Under the pieces are notes generated by a model. That model did no database searches and had not been told where the DNA came from. It saw nothing but the letters and a program-made list of their open reading frames with translations. A program made the translations under genes and the position numbers. Of a stretch of DNA of 43,566 bases, positions 1-7,098 are shown piece by piece. This DNA comes from Chlorobiaceae bacterium (GTDB lineage: Bacteria; Bacteroidota; Chlorobiia; Chlorobiales; Chlorobiaceae). The stretch spans positions 1-43,566 of the forward strand of contig JAAXWP010000020.1 in the NCBI GenBank assembly GCA_013334925.1. Direction: 5' to 3'. Position 1 is the first letter of the stretch. Each line of letters opens with the position of its first letter.

Positions 1-1
1 C

Positions 2-40
2 GTCGCAGTCTGCCCGGCAGAGTGCATCGTTCAGGCTTGA
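2..40 (+). CDS. 2[4Fe-4S] ferredoxin, C-terminal 12 residues only (cut by window edge)
   Basis: The frame starting at base 2 reads VAVCPAECIVQA and then TGA at 38-40. This matches my recollection of the C-terminus of the small Chlorobium ferredoxins, which end in a CVAVCPAECIVQ-type sequence; the two Cys belong to the second cluster motif. These ferredoxins carry electrons from the type I reaction centre to carbon fixation and nitrogenase. A strong terminator follows 22 bases after the stop, which supports this as the end of a gene. Only a dozen residues are visible, so the call rests on motif identity and position. Confidence 0.72.
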   Translation, partial: VAVCPAECIVQA

Positions 41-61
41 TCACCAACTCGCCTTACGATA

Positions 62-98
62 AAAAAAAGAGGCCTGTCACAAGCAGGCCTCTTTTTTT
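62..98 (+). terminator. Rho-independent terminator of the ferredoxin gene
   Basis: A perfect 15-bp stem (62-76 with 84-98) containing AGAGGCCTG/CAGGCCTCT has a 7-base loop and ends in a run of T. The A-run on the left arm means it could also act on the other strand. Confidence 0.9.
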
Positions 99-205
99 GT
101 TTTCAGGAATGGGTAAGATGGGTCAAGAAATGGGACAAATTGGACTTAAAGGTCTTATGGGGCCCAGATCTCTTACTCCATTTCTAAACACCTATAGATT
201 TATTC

Positions 206-288
206 TGTCATCCTGCATTCGACGAGTTCAGGAAAAAGAGCCGCTGGATGCTTCGCTCCGTTCAGCATGACAAGGCAAACCCCAGCCT
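206..288. repeat. Degenerate copy of a dispersed inverted repeat (GTCATCCTG...CAGCATGACA type)
   Basis: The sequence TGTCATCCTGCATTCGACGA near 207 is mirrored by a CGTTCAGCATGACA-like end near 262-281. Related copies with the form GTCATTCTGAACGAAGTGAAG...TCAGAATGACA lie at 9517-9636 and 11908-11995. They look like one family of intergenic inverted repeats. This copy is the most diverged. Confidence 0.5.
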
Positions 289-313
289 TATTCCCCATCA
301 GAGTTCTTCCGCC

Positions 314-422
314 CTATCCGACCTATCCGACCCATACGACCCATACGACTCATTCGCCCTATCTACCCTATCTACCCCTATCCGACCCATACGACCTATC
401 CGACTCATACGTCCCATCTGTT
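314..422. repeat. Imperfect 9-bp tandem repeat, about 12 units
   Basis: Units of the form CTATCCGAC / CCATACGAC / CTATCTACC follow one another from 314 with one inserted C at 377. The period is 9, a multiple of three, so the ORFs seen here are only translations of the repeat (YPTYPTHTTH-like). It adjoins a different, 7-bp array that starts at 441. Confidence 0.85.
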
Positions 423-440
423 CCATTCCCCTTTCTCCCC

Positions 441-727
441 TCGTCACTCGTCACTCGTCACTCGTCACTCGTCACTTGTCACTTGTCACTTGTCACTCGT
501 CACTTGTCACTCGTCACTCGTCACTCGTCACTTGTCACTTGTCACTCGTCACTTGTCACTCGTCACTCGTCACTCGTCACTCGTCACTTGTCACTTGTCA
601 CTCGTCACTTGTCACTTGTCACTCGTCACTCGTCACTCGTCACTTGTCACTTGTCACTCGTCACTTATCACTTGTCACTCGTCACTTGTCACTTGTCACT
701 TGTCACTCGTCACTCGTCACTCGTCAC
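441..727. repeat. 41-unit heptamer tandem array (TCGTCAC / TTGTCAC)
   Basis: From 441 to 727 the sequence is exactly 41 units of 7 bp with no phase slip. Almost all variation is a C/T choice at the second base of the unit; one unit at 665 is TTATCAC. Because 7 is not a multiple of 3, every plus-strand frame stays open and reads a pseudo-repeat (SLVTRHS/SLVTCHS), which explains the three long overlapping ORFs here; none has ribosome-binding or compositional support. The array ends a few bases from the 3' end of the Dabb gene and behaves like a VNTR. Confidence 0.95.
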
Positions 728-734
728 TCATCAT

Positions 735-1037
735 TCAAACTTCATAATCCACCAGCTTCCGCTCAGCAGTCGCTCCGCCAATGAAGGATTTCACCGCTTC
801 ATGCTCCGGATGCACCTGATAACCTTCGAGAGACTTTCGATCGATGAACTCGGAATAGAGCACAACGTCGAATGAACTCTCTGTCCGGCTGAAATCCAGG
901 CCGACTTCGATAGATACAAGCCCGGAAATACGGCCGCGAAGCGCCTCGAGCTTTTCCTTGATCATACAGGCGTTAACCTCCGAAGAATTTCCGTGAGCGT
1001 TATCCTTGAGACGCCACATGACAATGTGTTTGACCAT
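735..1037 (-). CDS. Dabb-domain (stress-responsive alpha/beta barrel) protein
   Basis: A 100-residue protein beginning MVKHIVMWRLKD, the typical first strand of the Dabb/EthD-like dimeric ferredoxin-fold family, followed by a helix (KEKLEALRGRI), a VGLDFSRTESSFDVVLYSEF strand pair and YQVHPEHEAVKSFI, all standard for the family. Members are small cytoplasmic dimers; most have no defined substrate. The length is full for the domain. Its 3' end touches the heptamer array, so array expansion would occur right next to the stop codon. No function beyond the fold can be claimed. Confidence 0.85.
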   Translation of the reverse strand: MVKHIVMWRLKDNAHGNSSEVNACMIKEKLEALRGRISGLVSIEVGLDFSRTESSFDVVLYSEFIDRKSLEGYQVHPEHEAVKSFIGGATAERKLVDYEV

Positions 1038-1088
1038 ATGCAGAATGATGAGTGATGGGTTATGATGGATGAATGATGCTTTTACAGT

Positions 1089-1541
1089 TCAGACTGAGCC
1101 GGGCTGGATCATACGCAGGGCGTCAGCATCTTCAGGTACCAGGTCGAAGGCGTTGATAAAGTCCTCGGGTACTCTCCTCGGGCGACCGGACAGTGGATCG
1201 ATACAGATCCACAGGGTCTCCGCTTTGGCTATGAGTCCCGGCTCCCCCTCCCTGGTCAGCAGGTACTTGCGTCGGGACTGAAAATCCTTGACCGAGGCAA
1301 TCCATGTATGCAGTTCAAGACGATCACCGGCAAAAGCGGGACGCAGATACTCGATAAAATGGGTCCGGACGACCCAGACAGCCCGACGTTCCCGGTATCG
1401 TTCCAGTGTCCACCCTTCGGAAGCGGTATGCGCCGTAGCAGCGTCCTGCATCCAGCGCACATATTCAATATTGCTGACGTGATCGTTCACGTCAATCGCT
1501 GATTCGGGAACCGTAAAGGCGTGGGTATAGACTGAACGCAT
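1089..1541 (-). CDS. Acyl-CoA thioesterase, YbgC/4-hydroxybenzoyl-CoA thioesterase (hotdog) family
   Basis: A 150-residue single hotdog-fold protein. The N-terminal part has the family pattern around DVNDHVSNIEYVRWMQDA, where the Asp-x-x-x-H-x-x-N-x-x-Y arrangement (here DHVSNIEY) corresponds to the catalytic region of 4HBT-type thioesterases. The rest alternates strands as expected (VVRTHFIEYLRPAF, LELHTWI, AKAETLWICID). These enzymes hydrolyse acyl-CoA thioesters in the cytoplasm. It starts just 7 bases beyond the stop of the carboxypeptidase gene on the same strand, so co-transcription is likely. Substrate unknown. Confidence 0.85.
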   Translation of the reverse strand: MRSVYTHAFTVPESAIDVNDHVSNIEYVRWMQDAATAHTASEGWTLERYRERRAVWVVRTHFIEYLRPAFAGDRLELHTWIASVKDFQSRRKYLLTREGEPGLIAKAETLWICIDPLSGRPRRVPEDFINAFDLVPEDADALRMIQPGSV

Positions 1542-1548
1542 ACCGGCT

Positions 1549-3000
1549 TCAGCTCCTTACCGTCAATTCCGACACCGGCTTCAGGAGAGAAACCTCGTCC
1601 CTGCGCGACTTCTGTCTGTTAGTCTTCGTCATCTCGCCACTCTTTTTCTTCTGACTCACAACGGTGCGTTTAACGGACCTTGCGGATTTCTTCTTTTTCA
1701 GTGCGGATGTGGCCAGGTTCCTCTTAGCCGCGCTCTTCTTCGTGGCAAGACGGGTAGCTGAAAGCCGTTTCGATTTCCGGGCGACTTTTGAAGATTTCAG
1801 CGACATCTTGCGGTCAAGAGTCGAGCGTCTCATCCCCTTCATCGTGGCTTTCACTTCATCACCACCCCCCTGGATCGATGACATTGCCAGAGATCGTCCA
1901 CGGGACGAGGAACTCCTCGGCCTGATCGCAGACGCCGACATGTCGGCATCCCCCTGCCTGGCCAGTTTGCGTCTGATCGCCTCGAGAGCACGTTCACGTT
2001 CAAGGGCAACCTGTCGTGACGATGGTTCATGTATGACGCCTGAATCACGGGATACCGGTGCAGGCATAGCGATCCGCTCACTGCCGTTCAGACCAAAACC
2101 GCGGTCGAACATGTTCGATGCCAGAGCCCATCGATCGGTTCTGGCATTCAGCATCACCATGAGCAGATCTTTTCGATCCCTGATTGCCCTGGCCACCAGA
2201 CATTTGCCGGCCCGATTCGTGAAACCGGTCTTGATACCAACCGAATAGGGATAGAGGTCGAGCATCCGGTTATGGGTTCTCAGCGAAAACACCCTGCCTG
2301 TGGAGAGTTCCCTGAACACCGCACGGTCAAGTCTGGCGATGGTATTGAACTCCTGATGCCTGACGGCATATTCGGTCAGGGTCATAAGGTCCCTGGCCGT
2401 TGTCCGGTTTCCGGCATAGATACCGGTATCGAAACCTGCCGGGTTGGTGAAATATGAGCTGTTCATACCGAGTGAACGCGCCCTGGCGTTCATCGAGGCA
2501 ACAAAAGATTCAACGCTCCCGCCAAGATAGATGCCGATGGAGAATGCCGCATCGTTACTGGAGTTCACCATGGCTGCCCTGACAAGGTCGCGCAGGAACA
2601 CACGATCACCCGGTCGGAGTCCAGCCTTGGTCGGCTCGACGAGGGTCGCTTCCCGGGGTATCACGACAATATCATCCATCCGACCGCTTTCAATAGCCAT
2701 GACACAGGTCAGGATCTTGGTCAGGCTGGCTGGAGATACCTGATAGTCGATATCCTTGGCCATGATGACGTTCTGGCTTCCGGTCTCTTTGACCAGATAC
2801 GCGGCCACCGGAACATCAGGTTGCACGGGGGCAGGTGTTGCAATGGCATGGGCCGGCATGGATGAAAACATGCTGGCAATTGCCATCGAGCAGCAAAAGA
2901 ACCTGAACTTTCGGAAAATATGCCCTGGCCGACCTTGCCGGCCTCCTTCTATCCTGCAGCTGGGCATGGGGGCAGAGGATTTCAGGATATTGTCTGACAT
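1549..3000 (-). CDS. D-alanyl-D-alanine carboxypeptidase (peptidase S11, PBP5/DacA type) with long basic C-terminal tail
   Basis: The protein (483 aa from this start) trims the terminal D-Ala of peptidoglycan stem peptides in the periplasm. All three penicillin-binding motifs are present: SLTK (Ser92-Lys95), SSN (147-149) and KTG (257-259). A hydrophobic segment near residues 34-52 ending in AHA looks like an uncleaved or late signal peptide. After about residue 310 the usual PBP5 C-terminal beta domain is replaced by roughly 170 residues rich in Lys, Arg and Ser, which could bind anionic wall polymers. An in-frame ATG at 3114 exists but would overlap the upstream antitoxin gene; ATG 3000 is preferred. 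Start remains uncertain. Confidence 0.88.
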   Translation of the reverse strand: MSDNILKSSAPMPSCRIEGGRQGRPGHIFRKFRFFCCSMAIASMFSSMPAHAIATPAPVQPDVPVAAYLVKETGSQNVIMAKDIDYQVSPASLTKILTCVMAIESGRMDDIVVIPREATLVEPTKAGLRPGDRVFLRDLVRAAMVNSSNDAAFSIGIYLGGSVESFVASMNARARSLGMNSSYFTNPAGFDTGIYAGNRTTARDLMTLTEYAVRHQEFNTIARLDRAVFRELSTGRVFSLRTHNRMLDLYPYSVGIKTGFTNRAGKCLVARAIRDRKDLLMVMLNARTDRWALASNMFDRGFGLNGSERIAMPAPVSRDSGVIHEPSSRQVALERERALEAIRRKLARQGDADMSASAIRPRSSSSRGRSLAMSSIQGGGDEVKATMKGMRRSTLDRKMSLKSSKVARKSKRLSATRLATKKSAAKRNLATSALKKKKSARSVKRTVVSQKKKSGEMTKTNRQKSRRDEVSLLKPVSELTVRS

Positions 3001-3091
3001 TGCTTTACGATCTGTTGACGTAGGCTTTGAATAAAAGAAAGTGACGAAGAAAAACCTTGAAAAAAACAGAAAACGTTTCGGGCAATCCACC

Positions 3092-3319
3092 TTATCCGGC
3101 GTTTCCGGCCTCATCGCTGTCAGCGGCTGCCGGCTGACGATCGACGGATGAGATCAATGACTGGTAATGACGGACGTCAAGCAGAACAACCGTGCTTTTC
3201 CCATGCTGGGTCAAAACCAGAGGACGACCGGTCTTCTTCACCTGCCTGACAAGTGAGGCGGTATTCGCCCTGAATTCCGAGAGCGGCCTGATATCGTTTT
3301 CGAGATCTATACCTTTCAT
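3092..3319 (-). CDS. Phd/YefM-type antitoxin (orphan)
   Basis: A 75-residue protein from ATG 3319 (MKGIDLENDIRPLSEFRANTASLVRQV...). The pattern 'I-x-P-L-S-E-F-R-x-N' followed by 'TGRPLVLTQHGKSTVVLLDVRHYQSL' is the classic Phd/YefM fold: N-terminal dimer and DNA-binding part, then a strand-rich core. Such proteins repress their own promoter and neutralise a RelE/YoeB, Doc or PIN toxin. No toxin gene of any of these families lies next to it: upstream is a cation exchanger and downstream a carboxypeptidase. The longer frame up to 3472 runs through the operator-like region and is not believed to be coding. Confidence 0.82.
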   Translation of the reverse strand: MKGIDLENDIRPLSEFRANTASLVRQVKKTGRPLVLTQHGKSTVVLLDVRHYQSLISSVDRQPAAADSDEAGNAG

Positions 3320-3343
3320 ACGCAGTAATTTGTAACGGACATA

Positions 3344-3392
3344 ATTTTGTACAAGACTACATATCTTTAATTGTACGCATTTTTGTACAAAA
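3344..3392. promoter_or_regulatory. Candidate operator: three TTGTAC sites upstream of the antitoxin gene
   Basis: TTGTACAA at 3347-3354, TTGTAC at 3371-3376 and TTTTGTACAAAA (a perfect palindrome) at 3381-3392 have centres 24 and 12 bases apart, so they lie on a regular helical spacing. They sit 28-73 bases upstream of the antitoxin ATG, where Phd/YefM antitoxins normally bind for autoregulation. Binding is inferred. Confidence 0.5.
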
Positions 3393-3492
3393 AAAAGACA
3401 TAAACAGCACAACCACCGGGATCGTCGAGCATAACGACAATCCGCTCCCTTCAACCGATAACGCTGAATCACCCGACTGTTGCAGCTTCCGG

Positions 3493-4422
3493 TCAGAATC
3501 CGTGAATCAGCACAAACATCCAGAGACCATAGAGTGTCAGGAGAGCAATGCCTCGTGACCGGCCGAGCAGTCCGGTCTTGGCTGGCCAGACCAGCAACAG
3601 GCTGGCGATACCGAACAGCAGGATAATGCCTGCCTCCAATGGATTGATACGAATAGGGGTAATCAAAGCCGCAATTCCGACAATCAGTAATCCATTCAGA
3701 ATGTTGCTGCCCAGAACCGTTCCGACACCAACCTCGTCATGCCCCCTGACCCGGGAAACAATGACAGTTGCCAGTTCCGGAACCGATGTTCCGAATGATA
3801 CGATCAGTGCACCCACGATGAATTCATCGATTCCGAGACGTAACGCCAATCCTTTGGCTCCGGTGACAACGAGCTCACCGGCCCCGATGAGACATCCCAG
3901 TCCGACAATCAGAAGCAGAACAGAGGGCCAGGGATTGATCGGATTCTCGAGCTCCCGGGTACCGGATCTCTGGCGCATTGCCTCTCTGAGAGAAAGGATA
4001 AGCCAAAGCACAAAAACACCCAGAAACACCAGCCCTTCAACCCATTCAACGACTCCGTCAGAGATGAAATACCAGGTCGCAAGGGGGGTAATACATGCAA
4101 GCGGATAATCACGATGCAGAATTTCGCGGGATACGCGGATGCCTCCAGAACGCAACAGCAGGGCAGATCCGAGTACGAGTGAGATATTGACGACGTTGCT
4201 GCCCAGCACATCTCCAAAACCCACTGCCGGCTTACCGAGAAGAGCCGCCCCGAGTGATACAGCCAGTTCCGGGCTGGAAGTGGCCAGAGCGGCAAGGGTC
4301 ATCGCCAGCAACGCCGGCGAGATACCTGCCCATCGTCCAAGGTTCACCGTTCCGCGAACGAAAAGCTCGCCACCAGCTGCGGCAAATACAACGCCGAGAA
4401 GAAATGTCAGTAAATCACGCAT
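3493..4422 (-). CDS. Calcium/sodium antiporter, CaxA/YrbG family (K+-dependent Na+/Ca2+ exchanger-like)
   Basis: A 309-residue inner-membrane protein with about ten hydrophobic segments in two inverted halves. Each half holds an alpha-repeat: 'ALATSSPELAVS...GDVLGSNVVNI' around residues 45-82 and 'SFGTSVPELATVIVS...GTVLGSNILNG' around residues 205-245. The paired GS/TS-PE and GSN motifs form the cation-binding site in this family. Length fits bacterial YrbG. It probably extrudes Ca2+ (or another divalent ion) in exchange for Na+ or H+. The next gene downstream on the strand is the antitoxin, 170 bases away. Confidence 0.92.
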   Translation of the reverse strand: MRDLLTFLLGVVFAAAGGELFVRGTVNLGRWAGISPALLAMTLAALATSSPELAVSLGAALLGKPAVGFGDVLGSNVVNISLVLGSALLLRSGGIRVSREILHRDYPLACITPLATWYFISDGVVEWVEGLVFLGVFVLWLILSLREAMRQRSGTRELENPINPWPSVLLLIVGLGCLIGAGELVVTGAKGLALRLGIDEFIVGALIVSFGTSVPELATVIVSRVRGHDEVGVGTVLGSNILNGLLIVGIAALITPIRINPLEAGIILLFGIASLLLVWPAKTGLLGRSRGIALLTLYGLWMFVLIHGF

Positions 4423-4571
4423 GTTGCTTGTCGCCAGGTTCAGCCCGCTTCATACCGGCAGATGACAACACCATCATTTGCCTGTCAGTGAACCTGTTTG
4501 TGCATACAAACGTTCCATGCGGCCTCTTTGCTGACCATCCTGAACCATTCAGACGACAGGGCCAGGTGAAC

Positions 4572-5198
4572 TCAGCGTTCGGTCATTGCAAGTTTCGCGG
4601 CAAGTCCGACAAACACGGCTGCAGCCGAACGGTTGACGATTCTCTGTGCCACCGGCGAGCTCCGGAACCGATCTCCGAAACCACCAGCAAGTAAGCTCAC
4701 CATACCAAACACGATCATGGTGGCCAGAATGAAAAGTGAACCAAGCTGCAGAAACTGCCAAACCATCGAGCCATGAAGAGGATCGGCGAACTGAGGCAGA
4801 AAGGCCAGGAAAAAGAGCGAGACTTTCGGGTTCGTCAGGTTCATCACAATCCCTCTCCGGTATAGCGACCATGGGGACAGGCTCGGCGACTGCGTTTCGC
4901 TCTCCGAAACGGAACCGGCTCGCCACGCCTGCCATGCCAGGTAAAGAAGATAGAGTGCTCCGGCTGCCTTCAGCACCGTGAAGGCCATGGAAGATGCACG
5001 AACGATGGCGGCAAGACCGAACGCTACGGCAAGGGTGTGACCAACCAGACCGGTGCAGAGTCCGAGAGTGACCACAATACCGGCTGTACGGCCATGCTGT
5101 GCCGATTGTGCCATGACAAACAGGTTGTCCGGGCCTGGCGACAGCGCGAGCAGCACTGCTGCCGGAAAGAAAACGAGAATAGTCTGAAAATCGATCAT
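4572..5198 (-). CDS. LysE/RhtB-family amino-acid exporter
   Basis: A 208-residue membrane protein with five or six hydrophobic segments. The N-terminal pattern ALSPGPDNLFVMAQSAQHGR, then GLCTGLVGHTLAVAFGL, is diagnostic for LysE/RhtB translocators; the NLTNPKVSLFFLAFLPQF segment in the middle is also standard. Family members export amino acids or homoserine-like metabolites. It lies 8 bases downstream of the GNAT gene stop-to-start, on the same strand, so the exporter and acetyltransferase may act on related small molecules (inference). Substrate unknown. Confidence 0.9.
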   Translation of the reverse strand: MIDFQTILVFFPAAVLLALSPGPDNLFVMAQSAQHGRTAGIVVTLGLCTGLVGHTLAVAFGLAAIVRASSMAFTVLKAAGALYLLYLAWQAWRAGSVSESETQSPSLSPWSLYRRGIVMNLTNPKVSLFFLAFLPQFADPLHGSMVWQFLQLGSLFILATMIVFGMVSLLAGGFGDRFRSSPVAQRIVNRSAAAVFVGLAAKLAMTER

Positions 5199-5206
5199 GA
5201 TCGGGC

Positions 5207-5701
5207 TTACTGAAGATGTTTCTGCAATAGAACGACATCGAACACGACGCCCCGCTTCCGGCCGACTCCGGTCAACCGCCCGGATTCACAAAAACCGCAG
5301 GAACGATGAAACAGAATACTCCGGTCATTGAGCGATGAAACCGTCGCAAGAATCGATGCAACCCCCATCTGCCGGGCTGCGGACTCGAGTTCAGCAAGAA
5401 TGGCCGTCCCGATGCCCATTCCGGTCATCCCCTGACGGATAAAACAGCTGAGTTCGGCAACATGTTCGAATGCGGGAATGAAACTGTAAGGGCGAAGAAG
5501 ACCGAAACCGGCCATCACCCCCTCATCCGTCCAGGCCGTGAATGCCGGCCAGCCATCATGAAAGGACATGACAGCATCAAAACGATCGGCAGGTACTGGA
5601 GTTTCGGTATAGGTCGCAAAACTGTGTTCGACATAATGGTTGAAAATGCGCGCCATCTCTTCACGATCTTCAGGTACCGATGGCAAAATCCTGACCGGCA
5701 T
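5207..5701 (-). CDS. GNAT N-acetyltransferase, phosphinothricin acetyltransferase-like
   Basis: A 164-residue acetyl-CoA-dependent acetyltransferase. 'MARIFNHYVEHSFATYTETPV' near the N-terminus is typical of the Pat/MnaT subgroup, followed by the acetyl-CoA binding loop 'RQGMTGMGIGTAILAELE' (family pattern Q/R-x-x-G-x-G/A) and 'SLNDRSILFHRSCGF' near the end. Known members acetylate phosphinothricin, methionine sulfoximine or similar amino acids. Its ATG overlaps the TAA of the upstream membrane-protein gene by one base (TAATG), and the LysE-type exporter follows 8 bases later, giving a tight three-gene operon. Confidence 0.88.
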   Translation of the reverse strand: MPVRILPSVPEDREEMARIFNHYVEHSFATYTETPVPADRFDAVMSFHDGWPAFTAWTDEGVMAGFGLLRPYSFIPAFEHVAELSCFIRQGMTGMGIGTAILAELESAARQMGVASILATVSSLNDRSILFHRSCGFCESGRLTGVGRKRGVVFDVVLLQKHLQ

Positions 5702-6162
5702 TACCTGAACTTCTCCGAACGCTGTCCGGCGGAGAGTTTGCCGCCGTAATGACCCAGCAGCACCACCACCGGCAGCATGGCAACGAGAATGATGATGTAT
5801 GCCCAGTGCAGTATGCCATTCTCAGCCATAACGCCCTGATCGAGCAGCCGGATCGAAACGGCAATTGTGGCAAGCACCATCAGAAGGATGCCAAGACGGA
5901 TTTTTTTGGAGAATACCGGCGTCATCACACCCTTGTATTTTTTCTTCCAGTCAATGATACCAGAGAAAAACGACACCGGAACCGCCAGGAACACGATCAC
6001 CAGCAGGTCGATGACCGTATGTTCGAAATAGGCGTCCCCGGTAGGCAGCGTCAGCAGCAGATAGAGCACCGCCACAGGAATGAGTCCATTGCTGAAATGA
6101 GCCGAGATTGCATGGAGGAAGAAGGTCCTCCGCATTTCGTCGAGGAACTTACCGAGAGGCAT
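5701..6162 (-). CDS. Four-helix integral membrane protein, unknown function
   Basis: A 153-residue protein with about four hydrophobic segments: residues ~15-40, ~48-72 (TVIDLLVIVFLAVPVSFFSGII), ~85-105 and ~120-142 (YIIILVAMLPVVVLLGHYGG). 'HAISAHFSNGLIPVAVLYLLL' and 'VSFFSGIIDWKKKYKG' resemble DUF2231-like or heme-associated small membrane proteins, but I cannot assign a family securely. The final helix ending in LGHYGGKL is reminiscent of DUF2231. It is translationally coupled to the downstream GNAT gene. Confidence 0.7.
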   Translation of the reverse strand: MPLGKFLDEMRRTFFLHAISAHFSNGLIPVAVLYLLLTLPTGDAYFEHTVIDLLVIVFLAVPVSFFSGIIDWKKKYKGVMTPVFSKKIRLGILLMVLATIAVSIRLLDQGVMAENGILHWAYIIILVAMLPVVVLLGHYGGKLSAGQRSEKFR

Positions 6163-6480
6163 GATTGAAACGTTTTGAGGTTGGCAATTACATGAACGAC
6201 TCAGGATTATTTCTGCTCCTGCGAGAACAGGTCACGACAACACACAAGGTCACTTTCTGTCACTCTGAATCAGGCGCAGCGGAATGAAGAACCCATCTTA
6301 TTTTATAATAACAAGTTCCCGATCATTCTCCCAACAAGCCGGGAACCGGATGACATCGGTGGAAGCCCGGACAGCCAGACAATTCTGCTACTGTTAATCA
6401 CCGGATTCATAACCGTAAACACCGTCACGGCGTTTCCATGCAAGAGAAATCTTGTCAATCAGATACCGCGCTCGCGAGAA
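6163..6480. other. Intergenic stretch without a gene
   Basis: No convincing reading frame or RNA gene is seen. A short piece near 6255-6298 (CTGTCACTCTGAATCAGGCG) faintly resembles one arm of the dispersed inverted-repeat family seen at 9517 and 11908. Confidence 0.5.
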
Positions 6481-6966
6481 TCACCGGTTCTGGAACTGGC
6501 CAACTTCGGCAAACCATACTGGCCAGACATCTGTCGGCCACTGGGCATGCCGGAACAACCGGTACATGATCGAAAGCCATTGCCGCAGCTCCTGTGCATT
6601 CAGGCTGAGCTCCGCATTTTCATTACCACCCGCCGGAAAGATGAGAGAAGCAAGCTCTCCGGTAAATACATAATCGATTTTCAGTGGCAATACCATACGA
6701 GCACCGTTTTCAATCCGCACCGGCTCCGAGGGCTGGAAATGCCACTCGGCGTGCTGCTGCCGGCAGGCAAGCTGCATATCGCGGCTTACGATCTTCCTGA
6801 CAGGAGTGATTCGGTCAAGATGGCCGCAAAGCACCGGAACCAGTTGCCGGCAGATGCGCTGGGTAAGCCAGAATGCCAACGAATGGCCGTCACGATCTTC
6901 AGCCGTCATACATATCCGGTCCTCTTCGGGAACGTAGAGCTGGGTCACTTTTGTCAGAACCGGCAT
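6481..6966 (-). CDS. Conserved hypothetical protein (VPEEDRI... / LTQR family)
   Basis: From ATG 6966 the protein is 161 aa: MPVLTKVTQLYVPEEDRICM, then 'HSLAFWLTQRICRQLVPVL', and a C-terminal 'QLRQWLSIMYRLFRHAQWPTDVWPVWF'-type helix region. I recognise this as a recurring uncharacterised soluble family in which a VPEEDR strand, an FWLTQR helix and a WP-x-D-x-WP end are conserved, but I know no function. The 5'-extended frame to 7086 adds a Cys/Arg-rich stretch unlikely to be translated. It is transcribed divergently from bchG. Confidence 0.62.
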   Translation of the reverse strand: MPVLTKVTQLYVPEEDRICMTAEDRDGHSLAFWLTQRICRQLVPVLCGHLDRITPVRKIVSRDMQLACRQQHAEWHFQPSEPVRIENGARMVLPLKIDYVFTGELASLIFPAGGNENAELSLNAQELRQWLSIMYRLFRHAQWPTDVWPVWFAEVGQFQNR

Positions 6967-7098
6967 GCACGGCAGGAGTTCAGTTTTTTTGGCTTTCACT
7001 GAAATATACGGCAAGAAAGGAGTTACGGAAAAACCGTTAAGCTTGCAGGAAGGTCGAGCCGCGACTCGGCGTAGTGTTCTCGGCAAGAGTTCGATTAT

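Noticed and set aside
441-727. CRISPR array
   Set aside because: The unit is 7 bp with no spacers and no cas genes are nearby; it is a simple tandem repeat.
248-875. Three long overlapping ORFs (178, 202 and 85 codons) over the tandem arrays
   Set aside because: They are forced open by the 7-bp repeat, which lacks stops in any plus frame; no ribosome-binding site and a purely periodic product.
1664-2248. 194-codon plus-strand ORF opposite the carboxypeptidase
   Set aside because: It is the antisense shadow of the basic C-terminal tail and has no independent coding signal.
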